A stretch of DNA of 64,000 nucleotides from positions 157,182-221,181 of the forward strand of contig NZ_RYFF01000004.1 in NCBI RefSeq assembly GCF_004138165.1. Direction: 5' to 3'. The notes under the pieces were generated by a model, which saw only the letters and a program-made list of their open reading frames with translations, had not been told where the DNA came from and made no database searches. The position numbers and the translations under genes were made by a program. This stretch comes from Candidatus Chloroploca sp. Khr17. Lineage in GTDB: Bacteria; Chloroflexota; Chloroflexia; Chloroflexales; Chloroflexaceae. Positions 1-9,015 of this stretch are shown here, one piece after another (positions within the stretch are counted from its first letter, which is position 1; every line of letters starts with the position of its first letter).

Positions 1-1275
1 GCTGTATTTGCGCAACTCGCGGGCAATCGTGCCAAAGATTGTCTGACGCGCTGTCTGAGGGTTCAAGAATTTGTGCGCCTCTTCGATGGTGATCATCAAC
101 GGGTGCGGACGATCGCGCTCATTTTTTGACTCGAGAAAGCGTGCAGTCTGCTGAGTCCAGTGGCGGTGAATACGCCGCGTAATCAGGTTCGCCACCAGCA
201 TATAGGCTAGGCTCCCCCCGTGCGGGCCAAATGAGAGCACAATACTGCGGCCCGCCGCAAGCTGTTCGATCATGCGATCAATCGAAGAAAAATCGGCCTT
301 CTCTTCAACAAAACCAAGGCGAGGGATCTGGGCGAGTTTGCGTTTCAAGGCACTGATCGAACTCGGGTGTGCGCCACTCTGCTCGGCAAACTCGGTGATC
401 GCGCCACTATCCATTTCGAGCAACGAACGCAACCAGTCTTGCTTGAAACGGTCATGGAGCAGGTAGGACGACTCGGTCGCAGTGCTGCTCAGGTTCAGTT
501 CTTCGGTTAACAGGATCACATCTTCAATTTCGATCTGATTCAGCCCAATCACGACCTCGCCATCGATCTGATTGCGTTGACTCGCCCGCCGATCAAGCGT
601 GTAGACCAGCACATCACTGCCAAAGAGTTGCTTCAAACCCTTAACAAACGTATTATTTTCAGCGCGTGTTTCCCAGCCGTACTCGTTGTGCATATCAAAA
701 ATCAAATTGCTGGCGATATTCGCGTGGATCACCCCACACAACAAAAGCCGGGTCAAAAAACTTTTGCCGGTGCCACTCTTGCCAAAAATGCCATTCGAGC
801 GCTCGACGAGGCGGTTGAGATCGAGGCAGACCGGCACATTCATATCGAGCGGTCGCCCAATCTCAAAATGGCTCGCATCTTCTTGCCCAAAGACCCGCGT
901 GAAATCGCCCTCCTGTGCCTCGAAGACCGGTGAAAAGTGACGCGGAACCGTTTTTACCGGCAGCAACTGTGCGCTCAGGTCATGCGGCAACATCAGACGC
1001 GGCATGAGATCAAGGGTTCCAAAGGTCGAAGTCCCCGCGAGTACCGCCTGCAGAAAGCTGTCACCATCGGGAGGATCGGTTAAAATCTTCTGACTGGTTG
1101 CTTCCAGCGTCACATCGGTGATCATCGAGAAGAATTCGTGTTTTTCACCCTGAACGACCACAAACTTGCCGACACGCATATCTTCAACACTCTCGCTCGC
1201 CTCGAGGCGGGCCGTCAGCCCTTCACTCAGCGAGCCACTGGTGATGACGCCAAGCCGATTGCGCTGCGATGCCAT
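1..1275 (-). CDS. HerA-type DNA-translocating ATPase (partial, C-terminus outside window)
   Basis: Reads leftward off the window edge: 425 codons are open with no stop, so the C-terminal part is missing. The N-terminal ~65 residues look like the HAS-barrel of HerA/DUF87 ATPases. A Walker A motif (GIFGKSGTGKS) follows at about residue 170, and an acidic Walker B-like strand (LMITIEEAHKF) lies near the truncated end. HerA proteins are hexameric DNA pumps, usually paired with a NurA nuclease in archaea; in bacteria the role is less clear. The ATG is preceded by AAGGAG at good spacing, which supports this start. It is divergent from the HAD phosphatase with only 32 bases between the starts, so the two probably share a compact promoter region. 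The family call is firm; the substrate is not known. Confidence 0.82.
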   Translation of the reverse strand, partial: MASQRNRLGVITSGSLSEGLTARLEASESVEDMRVGKFVVVQGEKHEFFSMITDVTLEATSQKILTDPPDGDSFLQAVLAGTSTFGTLDLMPRLMLPHDLSAQLLPVKTVPRHFSPVFEAQEGDFTRVFGQEDASHFEIGRPLDMNVPVCLDLNRLVERSNGIFGKSGTGKSFLTRLLLCGVIHANIASNLIFDMHNEYGWETRAENNTFVKGLKQLFGSDVLVYTLDRRASQRNQIDGEVVIGLNQIEIEDVILLTEELNLSSTATESSYLLHDRFKQDWLRSLLEMDSGAITEFAEQSGAHPSSISALKRKLAQIPRLGFVEEKADFSSIDRMIEQLAAGRSIVLSFGPHGGSLAYMLVANLITRRIHRHWTQQTARFLESKNERDRPHPLMITIEEAHKFLNPQTARQTIFGTIARELRKYS

Positions 1276-1307
1276 CAATGACTCCTTGCCAGGGTAGAAA
1301 GAAAGTT

Positions 1308-2084
1308 ATGTCTATTCCACGCTTTGACGGGTACATTTTCGATCTTGACGGTACCATTTATCTCGGCGACCAGATCTTGCCGGGAGCCACCGAGTTATTG
1401 ACGACGCTCCGCCATGAGGGGCGACGGATCGCCTTTCTCTCTAACAATCCAACGCGAACCCGTGAACAGTATAGCCTGAAATTACATCGTCTGGGGATCG
1501 AGGTCGCGCTCAATGAGGTTGTCAATTCGTCGTATGTGCTGGTTCAGTGGCTGCTTGCCAACGCGCCAGGGGCAACACTCTTTGTCTGTGGCGAGACACC
1601 GCTCATTGGTGAACTCGAAGCGGCGGGTTTCCGGCTCAGTGAAGAGGCCGGGTTGATTGACTTTGTCGTCGCCTCGTTTGATCGCACCTTCACCTACCAC
1701 AAGCTCCAGGTTGCCTTTGATGCGATCCGCGCCGGTGCCCGCCTGATTGCCACCAACCCCGACCGTTTTTGTCCTGTGCCTGGGGGAGGCGAGCCCGATG
1801 CCGCAGCAATCATTGCGGCGATTGAGGCATGCACCGCCACCCAATGCGAGCTCAATGTGGGCAAACCGTCACCAATTATGGCCCGAACGATCGGCGAACT
1901 GATCCAGGTGCCACCCGAGCGTTGCCTGATGGTTGGTGACCGCCTGATGACCGACATCGCGATGGGTGCCGCCGCCGGCATGGCAACCCTGCTTGTCCTG
2001 ACAGGCGACAGTACACGAGCCGATCTTGCCACTGCTCCGGCCCAACCGACGTATATCGCTGAAAACCTACTTGAATTGATATAA
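1308..2084 (+). CDS. HAD-IIA (NagD-like) sugar/nucleotide phosphatase
   Basis: A 258-residue HAD hydrolase. Motif I is FDLDGTIYLGD close to the N-terminus, motif II is the SNNPTRT segment, the lysine lies in VGKPSP, and motif III/IV is VGDRLMTDIAMG, so all catalytic elements are present. The large cap after motif II and the overall length match the NagD/phosphoglycolate/p-nitrophenyl phosphatase group, which removes phosphate from small phosphorylated metabolites in the cytoplasm. An in-frame ATG 13 codons upstream would overlap the divergent HerA gene; the start given here follows an AGAAAGAAAG purine run and begins at the conserved part of the protein. The exact substrate cannot be read from sequence. 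Confidence 0.85.
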   Translation: MSIPRFDGYIFDLDGTIYLGDQILPGATELLTTLRHEGRRIAFLSNNPTRTREQYSLKLHRLGIEVALNEVVNSSYVLVQWLLANAPGATLFVCGETPLIGELEAAGFRLSEEAGLIDFVVASFDRTFTYHKLQVAFDAIRAGARLIATNPDRFCPVPGGGEPDAAAIIAAIEACTATQCELNVGKPSPIMARTIGELIQVPPERCLMVGDRLMTDIAMGAAAGMATLLVLTGDSTRADLATAPAQPTYIAENLLELI

Positions 2085-2152
2085 AAAATCGTCTTTACTG
2101 ATGAGTGTGTCAACAAAGTTTTCTGGCGTGCTCAGCCGTCCACGAATGGGGG

Positions 2153-2217
2153 CCACGAAGCAACGAATACGTGCGTCACACAGCCTGTTTTCGTGTATTC
2201 GTGAGGGTTCTTCGTGG
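2153..2217. repeat. imperfect inverted repeat between convergent genes
   Basis: The outer arms CCACGAAG and CTTCGTGG, and inner arms ACGAATACG and CGTGTATTCGT, face each other across about 20 bases. It lies between the 3' ends of the HAD phosphatase and the DGK-PAP2 gene. Just beyond it is AAACTTACGTTACAGGCTACT, nearly repeated near position 6483, so pieces of a dispersed element are likely. It may act as a bidirectional terminator, though no clear U-tract follows. Confidence 0.45.
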
Positions 2218-2250
2218 TCGGCGGCGCGACCGGGAAACTTACGTTACAGG

Positions 2251-4164
2251 CTACTGAGGCTCGATCAGGCGCCGTGTCGCTTCGGCCAGCACCGTACCTG
2301 CGACGGCACCAATGATGACATCACCAGGGTAATGGACGCCCAGATAGACCCGCGAGAAACTGACCGTGGCGGCCAGCAGATACCACGCGGGACGCAGTTC
2401 AGGATAGTGGCGACTCATCAGCCAGGCGCCCGCAAAGGCGGCTGCCGAGTGACCCGAAGGGAATGAGTACGAGCCGGGCTTGCGCCCAATCACCACGGCC
2501 TGCACCACATCAAGAAAAGGGCGTTGGCGGCGAAAATAGCTCTTGACCGGATACTCAATCGTCATCGTGGATAACCACATCGGGGGGGCAACCTGGCGCA
2601 ACGCATGAAGGCCTCGCTCACGATCAATTGCCGTTGCGCCAAGCAGGATCAAAATCCAGCCCCACCCTCCATTCATCACCTGCGTCAACCCGTACATCAA
2701 GCGGTTGACCAGCGGCGGATGCGGCATCCGGTTGACCATAAGAAAGAGTCGCCGATCAAGCGCTTGGTACGGCGCCATGCGTTCGAGCAACTCGGTGCGC
2801 AAGAGCGCCAAAGCCCCCGCGAGTCTGGGGTCTTGATCAGGTGCCTGGGGATTGGTTGCACGCCGCGCTGCCTGCTCGAGTGCCTCACGGGGCATCCCCT
2901 CGCGAGCCTCGATCTGCGCGGCCACGGCCAGCAGCGCGTCGGCGATGGCCTCGGTATCATGGCGTCCGGCGATCTGCACCGCAAGCTGCTGGGCCGCCAC
3001 TGCATCCACCGTTTGTCCAACTGAAGAGGCCGTCCGATCGGCGGCCAGACGGATCAACGCATCAACGACCTGACGGGCCTGTTCAGGACCAACGATCTGT
3101 CCGAGTTGCTCACGTAACGCATCGGTAAGCGGTGCCATCCGCGCAGCCACCTCCGGATCAACAGGTTCATCAAGCAAAGCGCCCTCAGGCGGCAGGGTCG
3201 TCGTGAACGTGGGCTGCGATGCCGCGTCATGCGCAACAAAGCCAGATCCAACCACACAACGCACAGTGCGAGGCTCGACCGTGATCTGGATTGGCGTTGT
3301 GCCAACCAGATCACCATCGAGTTGCACCGGCATCCGGCTACGCTTCGACTTGATATTGATCGCGACACTCTGACGAGCCTTGAAATAGCGCATCTGCTGG
3401 CTCGCACGCTGCCTGCCTGTCATCGTTGCCCAGCCGACCTTCAGATAATCACGCAGTGTCCGGGCCGTGATAAGGCAGACATCAATGACGCCATCATCAG
3501 GCACAATGTCGGTACCCCAGCTAAAAGGCGCCTGACCCATCTCGCCACCATTCGCAACGAGCACCTGTGAGGCACTGACGCGATGACGCACCCCGTCAAT
3601 AACCAGCACAAAGCGTTGTGGTTGCATGCCAAGAGCCCAGCGCGTCGCCACATAGAAATAGGCGAGACGGCCAAAACGACGTTTCGCCTTGCGGCTAGTA
3701 TCCCGCTGCATCAACGATGTCAGCCCGACACTGATATGCAAGAGGCCCAGATGATCGCCGAGACGCATCCCATCGAGCGCTGCAATGCGCAGATCGGCGG
3801 CCAGCAGATCAAGCGCTGGCTCTAACTCCAACGGAAGCGCCAGCACATGCGCCAGTACATTTGCTGTCCCGATTGGCACAATGCCAAGTGGAACCTTGCT
3901 TCCAGCAAGAGCGCCCGCAACCGTCGCAACGGTTCCATCACCGCCTGCGGCAACGACCAGATCGGTGCCACCTACCACCGCCTCGCGCACCCGCTCTGGA
4001 ATATCCTCGCCATCGGCACCTGTCGTCGTATAAATCTCGAGCTCGCGTTCAGGTCCCCCAAGGCGTTGTTCAAACGCCACGCGTACCATTTCGGGATCAG
4101 ACGTACCGGCAACCGGGTTCAAAACGACAAAAATGTTGGTAGCACGCTGTTGCGTACTATGCAT
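2251..4164 (-). CDS. Diacylglycerol kinase / PAP2 phosphatase fusion protein
   Basis: 637 residues with two opposing lipid-phosphate activities. Residues ~8-310 form a DAGK/lipid kinase domain with the nucleotide motif GGDGT at 74-78. Residues ~330-465 are a charged helical linker with no family I recognise. The C-terminal ~160 residues are a PAP2 phosphatase with all three motifs: K541...RP549, PSGH 569-572, and S604-R...H611...D615, within several hydrophobic helices. DAGK domains phosphorylate diacylglycerol or related lipids; PAP2 domains dephosphorylate phosphatidate or undecaprenyl pyrophosphate. The fusion may recycle lipid carriers at the membrane. A GGAGGAG box precedes the ATG. It is last of three leftward genes after the FGGY kinase (gap 50). 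Both domains appear intact. Confidence 0.88.
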   Translation of the reverse strand: MHSTQQRATNIFVVLNPVAGTSDPEMVRVAFEQRLGGPERELEIYTTTGADGEDIPERVREAVVGGTDLVVAAGGDGTVATVAGALAGSKVPLGIVPIGTANVLAHVLALPLELEPALDLLAADLRIAALDGMRLGDHLGLLHISVGLTSLMQRDTSRKAKRRFGRLAYFYVATRWALGMQPQRFVLVIDGVRHRVSASQVLVANGGEMGQAPFSWGTDIVPDDGVIDVCLITARTLRDYLKVGWATMTGRQRASQQMRYFKARQSVAINIKSKRSRMPVQLDGDLVGTTPIQITVEPRTVRCVVGSGFVAHDAASQPTFTTTLPPEGALLDEPVDPEVAARMAPLTDALREQLGQIVGPEQARQVVDALIRLAADRTASSVGQTVDAVAAQQLAVQIAGRHDTEAIADALLAVAAQIEAREGMPREALEQAARRATNPQAPDQDPRLAGALALLRTELLERMAPYQALDRRLFLMVNRMPHPPLVNRLMYGLTQVMNGGWGWILILLGATAIDRERGLHALRQVAPPMWLSTMTIEYPVKSYFRRQRPFLDVVQAVVIGRKPGSYSFPSGHSAAAFAGAWLMSRHYPELRPAWYLLAATVSFSRVYLGVHYPGDVIIGAVAGTVLAEATRRLIEPQ

Positions 4165-4214
4165 AAGCTTCTCCTCCTCACCCTCAGCGCCCCTGCGTTA
4201 ACCCCCAACACGCA

Positions 4215-5693
4215 TTACCCCTCCCGCAAGCGTTGCACCGCCGCATACCAACGCTGCAGCAGATTCTCTCGCGCCGAAGCCGACATCGTTGGTTCAAAGA
4301 CCTGCGCATCATCCAGAGGCAACGGCGGCAAAGCGTCGGGGGTGGCCCAGAAACCAGCACCAAGCCCACCAAGCAGCGCCGCAGCACGCACCCCCGTCTC
4401 GGTATTGCGCGCCCGCACAAGCTTGAGCCCGGCAAGATCCGCCTGGATCTGACAGGCACGATCACTATTCGCCAGCCCTCCCCCGACGCGTAGCACCTGA
4501 ATCGTCAGCTTCGCTTCCTGTTCCATCGTCGCAATAATCGCGTGGAGTTGACACCCTATCGCTTCAAACAGGGCACGTGCTAGATGGCCTGGTGTTGTCC
4601 CCAACGTCATGCCCATCAACGTACCACGCACCTGGCGATCCTCCCAGGGTACGCCAAGGCCAGTAAAGGCCGGAACGAAGACAACGCCATCACTATCAGC
4701 AACCGACCCGGCAAGCTGATCGAGTTCGTGCGCATGGCGAATCAGGCGCATCTGGCTCAACCAGCGGATCGCCGCCCCGGTCACCGTCATATCTGCCTCA
4801 AGCGTGTAGGTCGGGATCGCATCGAGTTCCCAGGCGAGATAGGTTTTGCAGATCCCCTGGGGAGGCGCAAGCGCACCGGCAACAACATTGACAAACGAAG
4901 CGGTACCGTGGGTCACCACAGCCTCGCCTGGTTGACGACAATCATAGCCAAACAGCCCGGCCTGCTGATCAGCCAACATCGCCGTCACAGGGATCGCGTG
5001 GCCTGCGATATGCAATTCACCAAACGGATAGAGCGTTGGCCGTGCAACAGGAAGCGCCGCCCGCGGAAGGTCGAGATACGTGATCCACTCGTCCCACAAT
5101 TGGCGACGCCGTGGATCAAAGACCGTCATCGCCTGTAGCAGCGAATAGTCGAGGGCATGCTCAAATGGCTGCCCAAGAGCCTGGATGAGCCAACCAGCGG
5201 CGAGCGAGACACGCAACCATTGCCGCTCGGCAGCGCGACGAAAAGAAGGATCGTGACGCATGCGCCAGGCCATATGCATTGCTGCCGAATATGAACCGGG
5301 AAATTGCCCGAGACGTTGGCGACGTTCACTGGCATCTTGCCACTGATCAACCTCTTCGACCAGCGGCACCGTACGCAAATCTTGCCAGGTGATCGCATTG
5401 CCAAGCGGTCGTCCATTCCGGCGATCCCAGGCAAAAGTCGTATCACGCTGCGACGTCAAACCACAGGCAACCACATCGGCAGGCGAACAACGAGCACGGG
5501 CCAGCGCATCACCAATCGCTTCGGCAACACTCCGTGCCACCACCGCAGGACGCTGCTCAACCCAACTTGGTTGCGGATAGATACGGGCGACCGGGCGATA
5601 GCCATAGCCGCGCACAACCCCCTCGTGATCGAGCAGCACTGCACGACTCCCACTGCCCCCCTGGTCAATCCCCAGCACCATTGCCTCGCTCAC
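4215..5693 (-). CDS. FGGY-family carbohydrate kinase, glycerol-kinase-like
   Basis: 492 residues, the normal FGGY length. The N-terminal phosphate loop is GIDQGGSGSR; IYPQPSWVEQ and TSQRDTT followed by NAITWQDLRT match the glycerol kinase pattern. ADQQAGLFGYD carries the conserved Asp-Gln-Gln of the active site, and GGGLANSD in the C-terminal half is the adenosine-binding FGGY region. These kinases phosphorylate glycerol or a sugar with ATP in the cytoplasm. The resemblance is strongest to GlpK, but the N-terminal loop (GGSGSR rather than GTTSSR) is unusual, so another polyol is possible. Its neighbours, a membrane protein upstream and a lipid kinase/phosphatase downstream, would suit glycerolipid metabolism. 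An alternative ATG lies four codons in. Confidence 0.8.
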   Translation of the reverse strand: MSEAMVLGIDQGGSGSRAVLLDHEGVVRGYGYRPVARIYPQPSWVEQRPAVVARSVAEAIGDALARARCSPADVVACGLTSQRDTTFAWDRRNGRPLGNAITWQDLRTVPLVEEVDQWQDASERRQRLGQFPGSYSAAMHMAWRMRHDPSFRRAAERQWLRVSLAAGWLIQALGQPFEHALDYSLLQAMTVFDPRRRQLWDEWITYLDLPRAALPVARPTLYPFGELHIAGHAIPVTAMLADQQAGLFGYDCRQPGEAVVTHGTASFVNVVAGALAPPQGICKTYLAWELDAIPTYTLEADMTVTGAAIRWLSQMRLIRHAHELDQLAGSVADSDGVVFVPAFTGLGVPWEDRQVRGTLMGMTLGTTPGHLARALFEAIGCQLHAIIATMEQEAKLTIQVLRVGGGLANSDRACQIQADLAGLKLVRARNTETGVRAAALLGGLGAGFWATPDALPPLPLDDAQVFEPTMSASARENLLQRWYAAVQRLREG

Positions 5694-5738
5694 CCCTGCC
5701 CCCTCTGCATCTCTGCGCCTCTGCGTTAAAGTCTGGCC

Positions 5739-6359
5739 TTATTCGCGCACAAACTCCTTCTCAAGCACCGTCGCCAACGCCTGAGCGAGCTCAACCAGAT
5801 CACCCGCATCAGCCGCAGTCTCAATCACCCAGACGTACTCACCAACCAACAGTTCAAGAGCCACAATCGGCTGAAGACGCCGAATGGGCCAACCAACGGC
5901 CAATGGGCGACGATTGAGGCGCAAGCTCGTAATCTGATGAAACCGAAGCAACTGCGTCCGTGCTGCCCCAACACGACTGGCCTGACGCAAGACCAGCGTT
6001 TGCGCCTCGGCGTCGGCTACCAGCGTATTATACGTCGTCAAGATGGCATATCCGCCGAGCATCCGCTGAAACCCAAGGCCGCCAAGCAAACCTCCGATCA
6101 CCGCAGCGAGCGCCGCAACCGCAAACCCCGACCCCGCCCCGGCACTCCACAACCCGCTCAAAGCAATAATCAATGCTACCACAATCATCGCTGCGCCGCC
6201 GACCACCACGCGCATCCCAACCGACCGATTCGCGTCCGAACGCGAGGCCAGTTCCAGCCGCGCAGGACTCCGCACGACGAACAGATAGTATGGCTCAACA
6301 CTCAACCGTCGCCCGATCCGTTGCTGCAACCCCATCACGACTCGCTCTTCTGTTGACAT
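5739..6359 (-). CDS. Membrane protein with two adjacent TM helices, unknown function
   Basis: 206 residues. Two hydrophobic segments lie at about 49-69 and 79-99, separated by a short Gly/Ala loop, with soluble regions on both sides. The C-terminal half (TTYNTLVADAE..., RFHQITSLRL) resembles the small PH-like domains found after paired TM helices in bacterial membrane proteins, but the match is only by pattern. It is the first gene of a leftward run followed at 45 bases by the FGGY kinase. The spacer before the kinase contains TGCGCCTCTGCGTTAA, almost repeated in the spacer after it, so this is likely a dispersed repeat fragment rather than an operator. No catalytic motif is visible. Confidence 0.65.
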   Translation of the reverse strand: MSTEERVVMGLQQRIGRRLSVEPYYLFVVRSPARLELASRSDANRSVGMRVVVGGAAMIVVALIIALSGLWSAGAGSGFAVAALAAVIGGLLGGLGFQRMLGGYAILTTYNTLVADAEAQTLVLRQASRVGAARTQLLRFHQITSLRLNRRPLAVGWPIRRLQPIVALELLVGEYVWVIETAADAGDLVELAQALATVLEKEFVRE

Positions 6360-6419
6360 ACGCTACTCGTTTCATCTGATAGACTCGTGTCCACTTAGTG
6401 TTTTGTAACAAAAGCTTCC

Positions 6420-6471
6420 TGCCAAAGGGAGTGCCGGCGTTAGCCGGCTGAAGCCGACACTCCCTTTGGCA
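6420..6471. repeat. palindromic element with 14-base arms
   Basis: The arms TGCCAAAGGGAGTG and CACTCCCTTTGGCA are perfect inverted copies around a centre that itself folds (GCCGGCGTTAGCCGGC). It lies upstream of the leftward membrane-protein gene and of tRNA-Gly, so it is not at a gene 3' end. GAGTGCCGGC/GAGTGCCGAC cores also occur in the repeats near 14.7-14.95 kb, suggesting a dispersed REP- or MITE-like family. Confidence 0.6.
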
Positions 6472-6534
6472 GCAGAGCAGAAAACTTACGTTCCAGACTA
6501 CTTAAATGTGAACTGCTTCCGATCATGATCGCAT

Positions 6535-6563
6535 TTGCAAAATCCTTCAAGCCATGCTATACT
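6535..6563 (+). promoter_or_regulatory. sigma-70-type promoter of tRNA-Gly
   Basis: TTGCAA and TATACT are separated by 17 bases, and the tRNA begins 21 bases after the -10 box, which fits a short leader to be trimmed by RNase P. Confidence 0.6.
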
Positions 6564-6584
6564 CTCGAAAGCAATGACGAGTGT

Positions 6585-6660
6585 GCGGGAGTGGCTCAGT
6601 TGGTAGAGCGACACCTTGCCAAGGTGTAGGTCGCGGGTTCGAATCCCGTCTCCCGCTCCA
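6585..6660 (+). tRNA. tRNA-Gly (anticodon GCC)
   Basis: The full cloverleaf can be drawn. The acceptor pairs GCGGGAG with CTCCCGC, the D-arm is GCTC/GAGC, the anticodon arm is ACACC-TTGCCAA-GGTGT, and the T-arm is GCGGG-TTCGAAT-CCCGT. The discriminator is T and CCA is encoded. The loop puts GCC at 34-36, reading GGC/GGU glycine codons. Confidence 0.97.
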
Positions 6661-6665
6661 TTGCG

Positions 6666-6704
6666 AAAGGCCAGGTAGTGTAGAGCTACCTGGCCTTTTG
6701 TTTT
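6666..6704 (+). terminator. Rho-independent terminator after tRNA-Gly
   Basis: A 13-base stem AAAGGCCAGGTAG / CTACCTGGCCTTT closes over a short loop and is followed by TTTTGTTTT. It ends the tRNA transcript. The TATAAT at 6717-6722 just beyond it is a good -10 for serC, with only a weak -35 overlapping the T-run. Confidence 0.85.
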
Positions 6705-6756
6705 GCCTGGTTGATGTATAATAGCCCTGCTGAAGCATTGTGTGAGGAGCCATCTT

Positions 6757-7839
6757 ATGCCTGTTTCTAATTTCAACGCTGGCCCTGCTGTCCTCCCCCG
6801 TGTGGTGCTCGAACGCGCCCAGAGTGAGTTGTTGGATTATCAGGGACGTGGTATGTCGATCCTTGAGATGAGCCATCGCTCCAAAGAGTACGAGGCGATC
6901 AACAAAAGTGCCGAAGCCCGCTTCAAAGCACTGCTAGGGCTTGGCGATGACTACCGTGTTCTCTTGATGCAAGGTGGGGCAAGTACCCAATTTGCGCTGC
7001 TGGCACTCAATTTTCTGCGGCCCGGTACCCTGGCTGATTATGCTATCACAGGCAGTTGGGGAGAGAAAGCCCTCGAAGAGGCCCGGCGCATCGGTGAAGT
7101 CCACGTCGCCGCAACCATGGCCGAGGGCGGCTATCGCACGGTTCCTTCGACGGCTGAACTGCACCTCAGTGAGCATCCCACCTACCTCCATCTTACCAGC
7201 AACGAGACCATCCAGGGTGTGCAGTGGGCGGCGTTTCCCGACACTGGTGAAATGCCCCTGGTCGCCGATATGAGTAGCGACATTCTGTCACGACCTTTCG
7301 ATGCGACGAAGTTTAGCCTGATCTATGCCGGTGCCCAGAAGAATATCGGCCCTGCTGGCGTGACGGTGGTCTTGATCCAGCAGCATTTCCTCGATCAGGC
7401 CCGGGCTGACGTGCCGACGATCTTGAGCTACAAAACCCACGCCAAGAATAATTCCCTCTATAATACACCGCCTGTCTTTGCCGTCTATATGCTCGACCTG
7501 GTGCTCGGCTGGATCGAGTCACTTGGTGGGCTCGCCGCGATCGCGGAACGCAATGCCGCCAAGGCGGGGCTGATCTATGCAGCCATTGATCAGAGCAATG
7601 GCTTCTATCAGGGCCACGCCGAGACCAGTGCGCGCTCGCAGATGAATGTCACCTTCCGCCTTGCTGATGAGGCGCTTGAAAAGACCTTCCTTGCCGAAGC
7701 TCAGGGTCAGGGCATGGTTGGGTTGGCCGGGCATCGTTCGGTTGGTGGTGTCCGTGCGTCGATCTATAACGCCCTCGAACACGAGGCATGCGCCGATCTG
7801 GCTCAGTTTATGGGCCTCTTTGCCCAGAAGCATGGCTAA
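6757..7839 (+). CDS. serC: Phosphoserine aminotransferase
   Basis: 360 residues, typical of SerC. It starts NFNAGPAVLP, the family's opening, and carries the PLP lysine K195 in YAGAQKNIGPAG, plus the MQGGASTQFA segment that contacts the cofactor phosphate. The enzyme converts 3-phosphohydroxypyruvate and glutamate to phosphoserine and 2-oxoglutarate in serine synthesis, and also acts in pyridoxal phosphate synthesis in some bacteria. GAGGAG lies 8 bases before this ATG; an ATG five codons upstream lacks such a site. The glycosyltransferase gene begins two bases after its stop, so the two are cotranscribed, although no metabolic link is obvious. serA and serB are not in the window. Confidence 0.95.
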   Translation: MPVSNFNAGPAVLPRVVLERAQSELLDYQGRGMSILEMSHRSKEYEAINKSAEARFKALLGLGDDYRVLLMQGGASTQFALLALNFLRPGTLADYAITGSWGEKALEEARRIGEVHVAATMAEGGYRTVPSTAELHLSEHPTYLHLTSNETIQGVQWAAFPDTGEMPLVADMSSDILSRPFDATKFSLIYAGAQKNIGPAGVTVVLIQQHFLDQARADVPTILSYKTHAKNNSLYNTPPVFAVYMLDLVLGWIESLGGLAAIAERNAAKAGLIYAAIDQSNGFYQGHAETSARSQMNVTFRLADEALEKTFLAEAQGQGMVGLAGHRSVGGVRASIYNALEHEACADLAQFMGLFAQKHG

Positions 7840-7841
7840 CC

Positions 7842-8990
7842 ATGCGCGTTGTCATCCTCTCCAAAGCGCTTGTCGTTGGCGCTTATCAACGCAAGCTCGA
7901 GGAGCTTGCCCGCCTCGGGGTGACGCTGACTGCGCTGGTGCCGTGGAGTTGGCGGGAACCGCGGGTGGGAATGCAACGGCTCGAGCGCCGTTTTACCGAG
8001 GGGTATACGCTCACCGGCTTACCTCTGGCGCTCAATGGGCAGCATCATCTGCACTTCTACCCGACGCTTGCCCGCGCATTGCGCCGCCTTCGCCCCGAGG
8101 TGCTGCATATTGATGAAGAGTCGTTCAATCTGGCAACGTTTCAAGCTATGCGCCTCGGGGTTGCCCTTGGCGCACGCTGCTGTTTTTACAACTACGCCAA
8201 TATTGACCGCTATTATCCCCCGCCTTTTAATCTCTTTGAACGCTACAATCTGCGCCACGCCAGCCACGCGCTCGCCTGCAATCAAGAGGCTGCTAGCATC
8301 ATTCGGCGTCATGGCTACCGTGGCCCTCTGACAATTGTGCCCCAGTTTGGCGTTGATCCGGCCATCTTTGCCCCCCGTGATGAGGCGATGGCTGATGACA
8401 GCTCGCCGTTTCAACAGAGCGACCAGCGCCCACCCTTTGCCATTGGCTATCTCGGTCGCCTCGTACCCGAAAAGGGCATTCTCGATCTGGTCGAAGCCCT
8501 CGCCGGCTTGCCCCCCCACGTCTGCTTGCACCTGATTGGCGATGGCAGCCAGCGCCCCGTGATCGAGCAACGCATTGCGCAACTCGGCCTCGGCAAACGC
8601 GTCGTGCTCAAACCAGCCATCAGCAGCACCGATGTCCCCATAGCCCTCCAGAGCCTCGACACCCTCGTCCTACCTTCACACACGACTCCCTCGTGGAAAG
8701 AACAGTTTGGCCGTATTCTTATTGAGGCTATGAGTTGCGGCATTCCTGTGGTGGGATCAAGTTCAGGTGAAATACCGTACGTCATTGGTGACGCCGGGCT
8801 CATCTTCCCCGAAGGCGAGGTTCCGGCCCTACGTGCGATGCTCGCCCGGCTCGCCGCCAACCCGGCCCTCCGCACCCACTTCGCCGAACGCGGTCGTCAA
8901 CGCGTCCTCGACCACTACACCCAGGCCGCCATCGCCCAACGGCATGTTGACGTCTACCAAAGTATGCTGAACCATGGGCGCAGGGGGTAA
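7842..8990 (+). CDS. GT4-family glycosyltransferase
   Basis: 382 residues with a GT-B fold. The second half contains IGYLGRLVPEKGILDLVEAL, the usual start of the nucleotide-sugar domain, and the EX7E motif EQFGRILIE with the following SCGIPVVGSSSGEIPYVIG. Such enzymes move a sugar from a nucleotide donor to a glycan or lipid acceptor at the cytoplasmic side of the membrane. The start used here follows the serC stop by two bases; a longer reading would overlap serC and has no conserved residues. Donor and acceptor cannot be predicted. It converges with the SpoIIE phosphatase gene 25 bases away. Confidence 0.88.
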   Translation: MRVVILSKALVVGAYQRKLEELARLGVTLTALVPWSWREPRVGMQRLERRFTEGYTLTGLPLALNGQHHLHFYPTLARALRRLRPEVLHIDEESFNLATFQAMRLGVALGARCCFYNYANIDRYYPPPFNLFERYNLRHASHALACNQEAASIIRRHGYRGPLTIVPQFGVDPAIFAPRDEAMADDSSPFQQSDQRPPFAIGYLGRLVPEKGILDLVEALAGLPPHVCLHLIGDGSQRPVIEQRIAQLGLGKRVVLKPAISSTDVPIALQSLDTLVLPSHTTPSWKEQFGRILIEAMSCGIPVVGSSSGEIPYVIGDAGLIFPEGEVPALRAMLARLAANPALRTHFAERGRQRVLDHYTQAAIAQRHVDVYQSMLNHGRRG

Positions 8991-9015
8991 GCGCAGCCCT
9001 ACAACCCCATACCCA

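Noticed and set aside
577..933. 118-codon open frame opposite the HerA gene
   Set aside because: The leftward frame shows a Walker A motif and continuous homology; this one does not.
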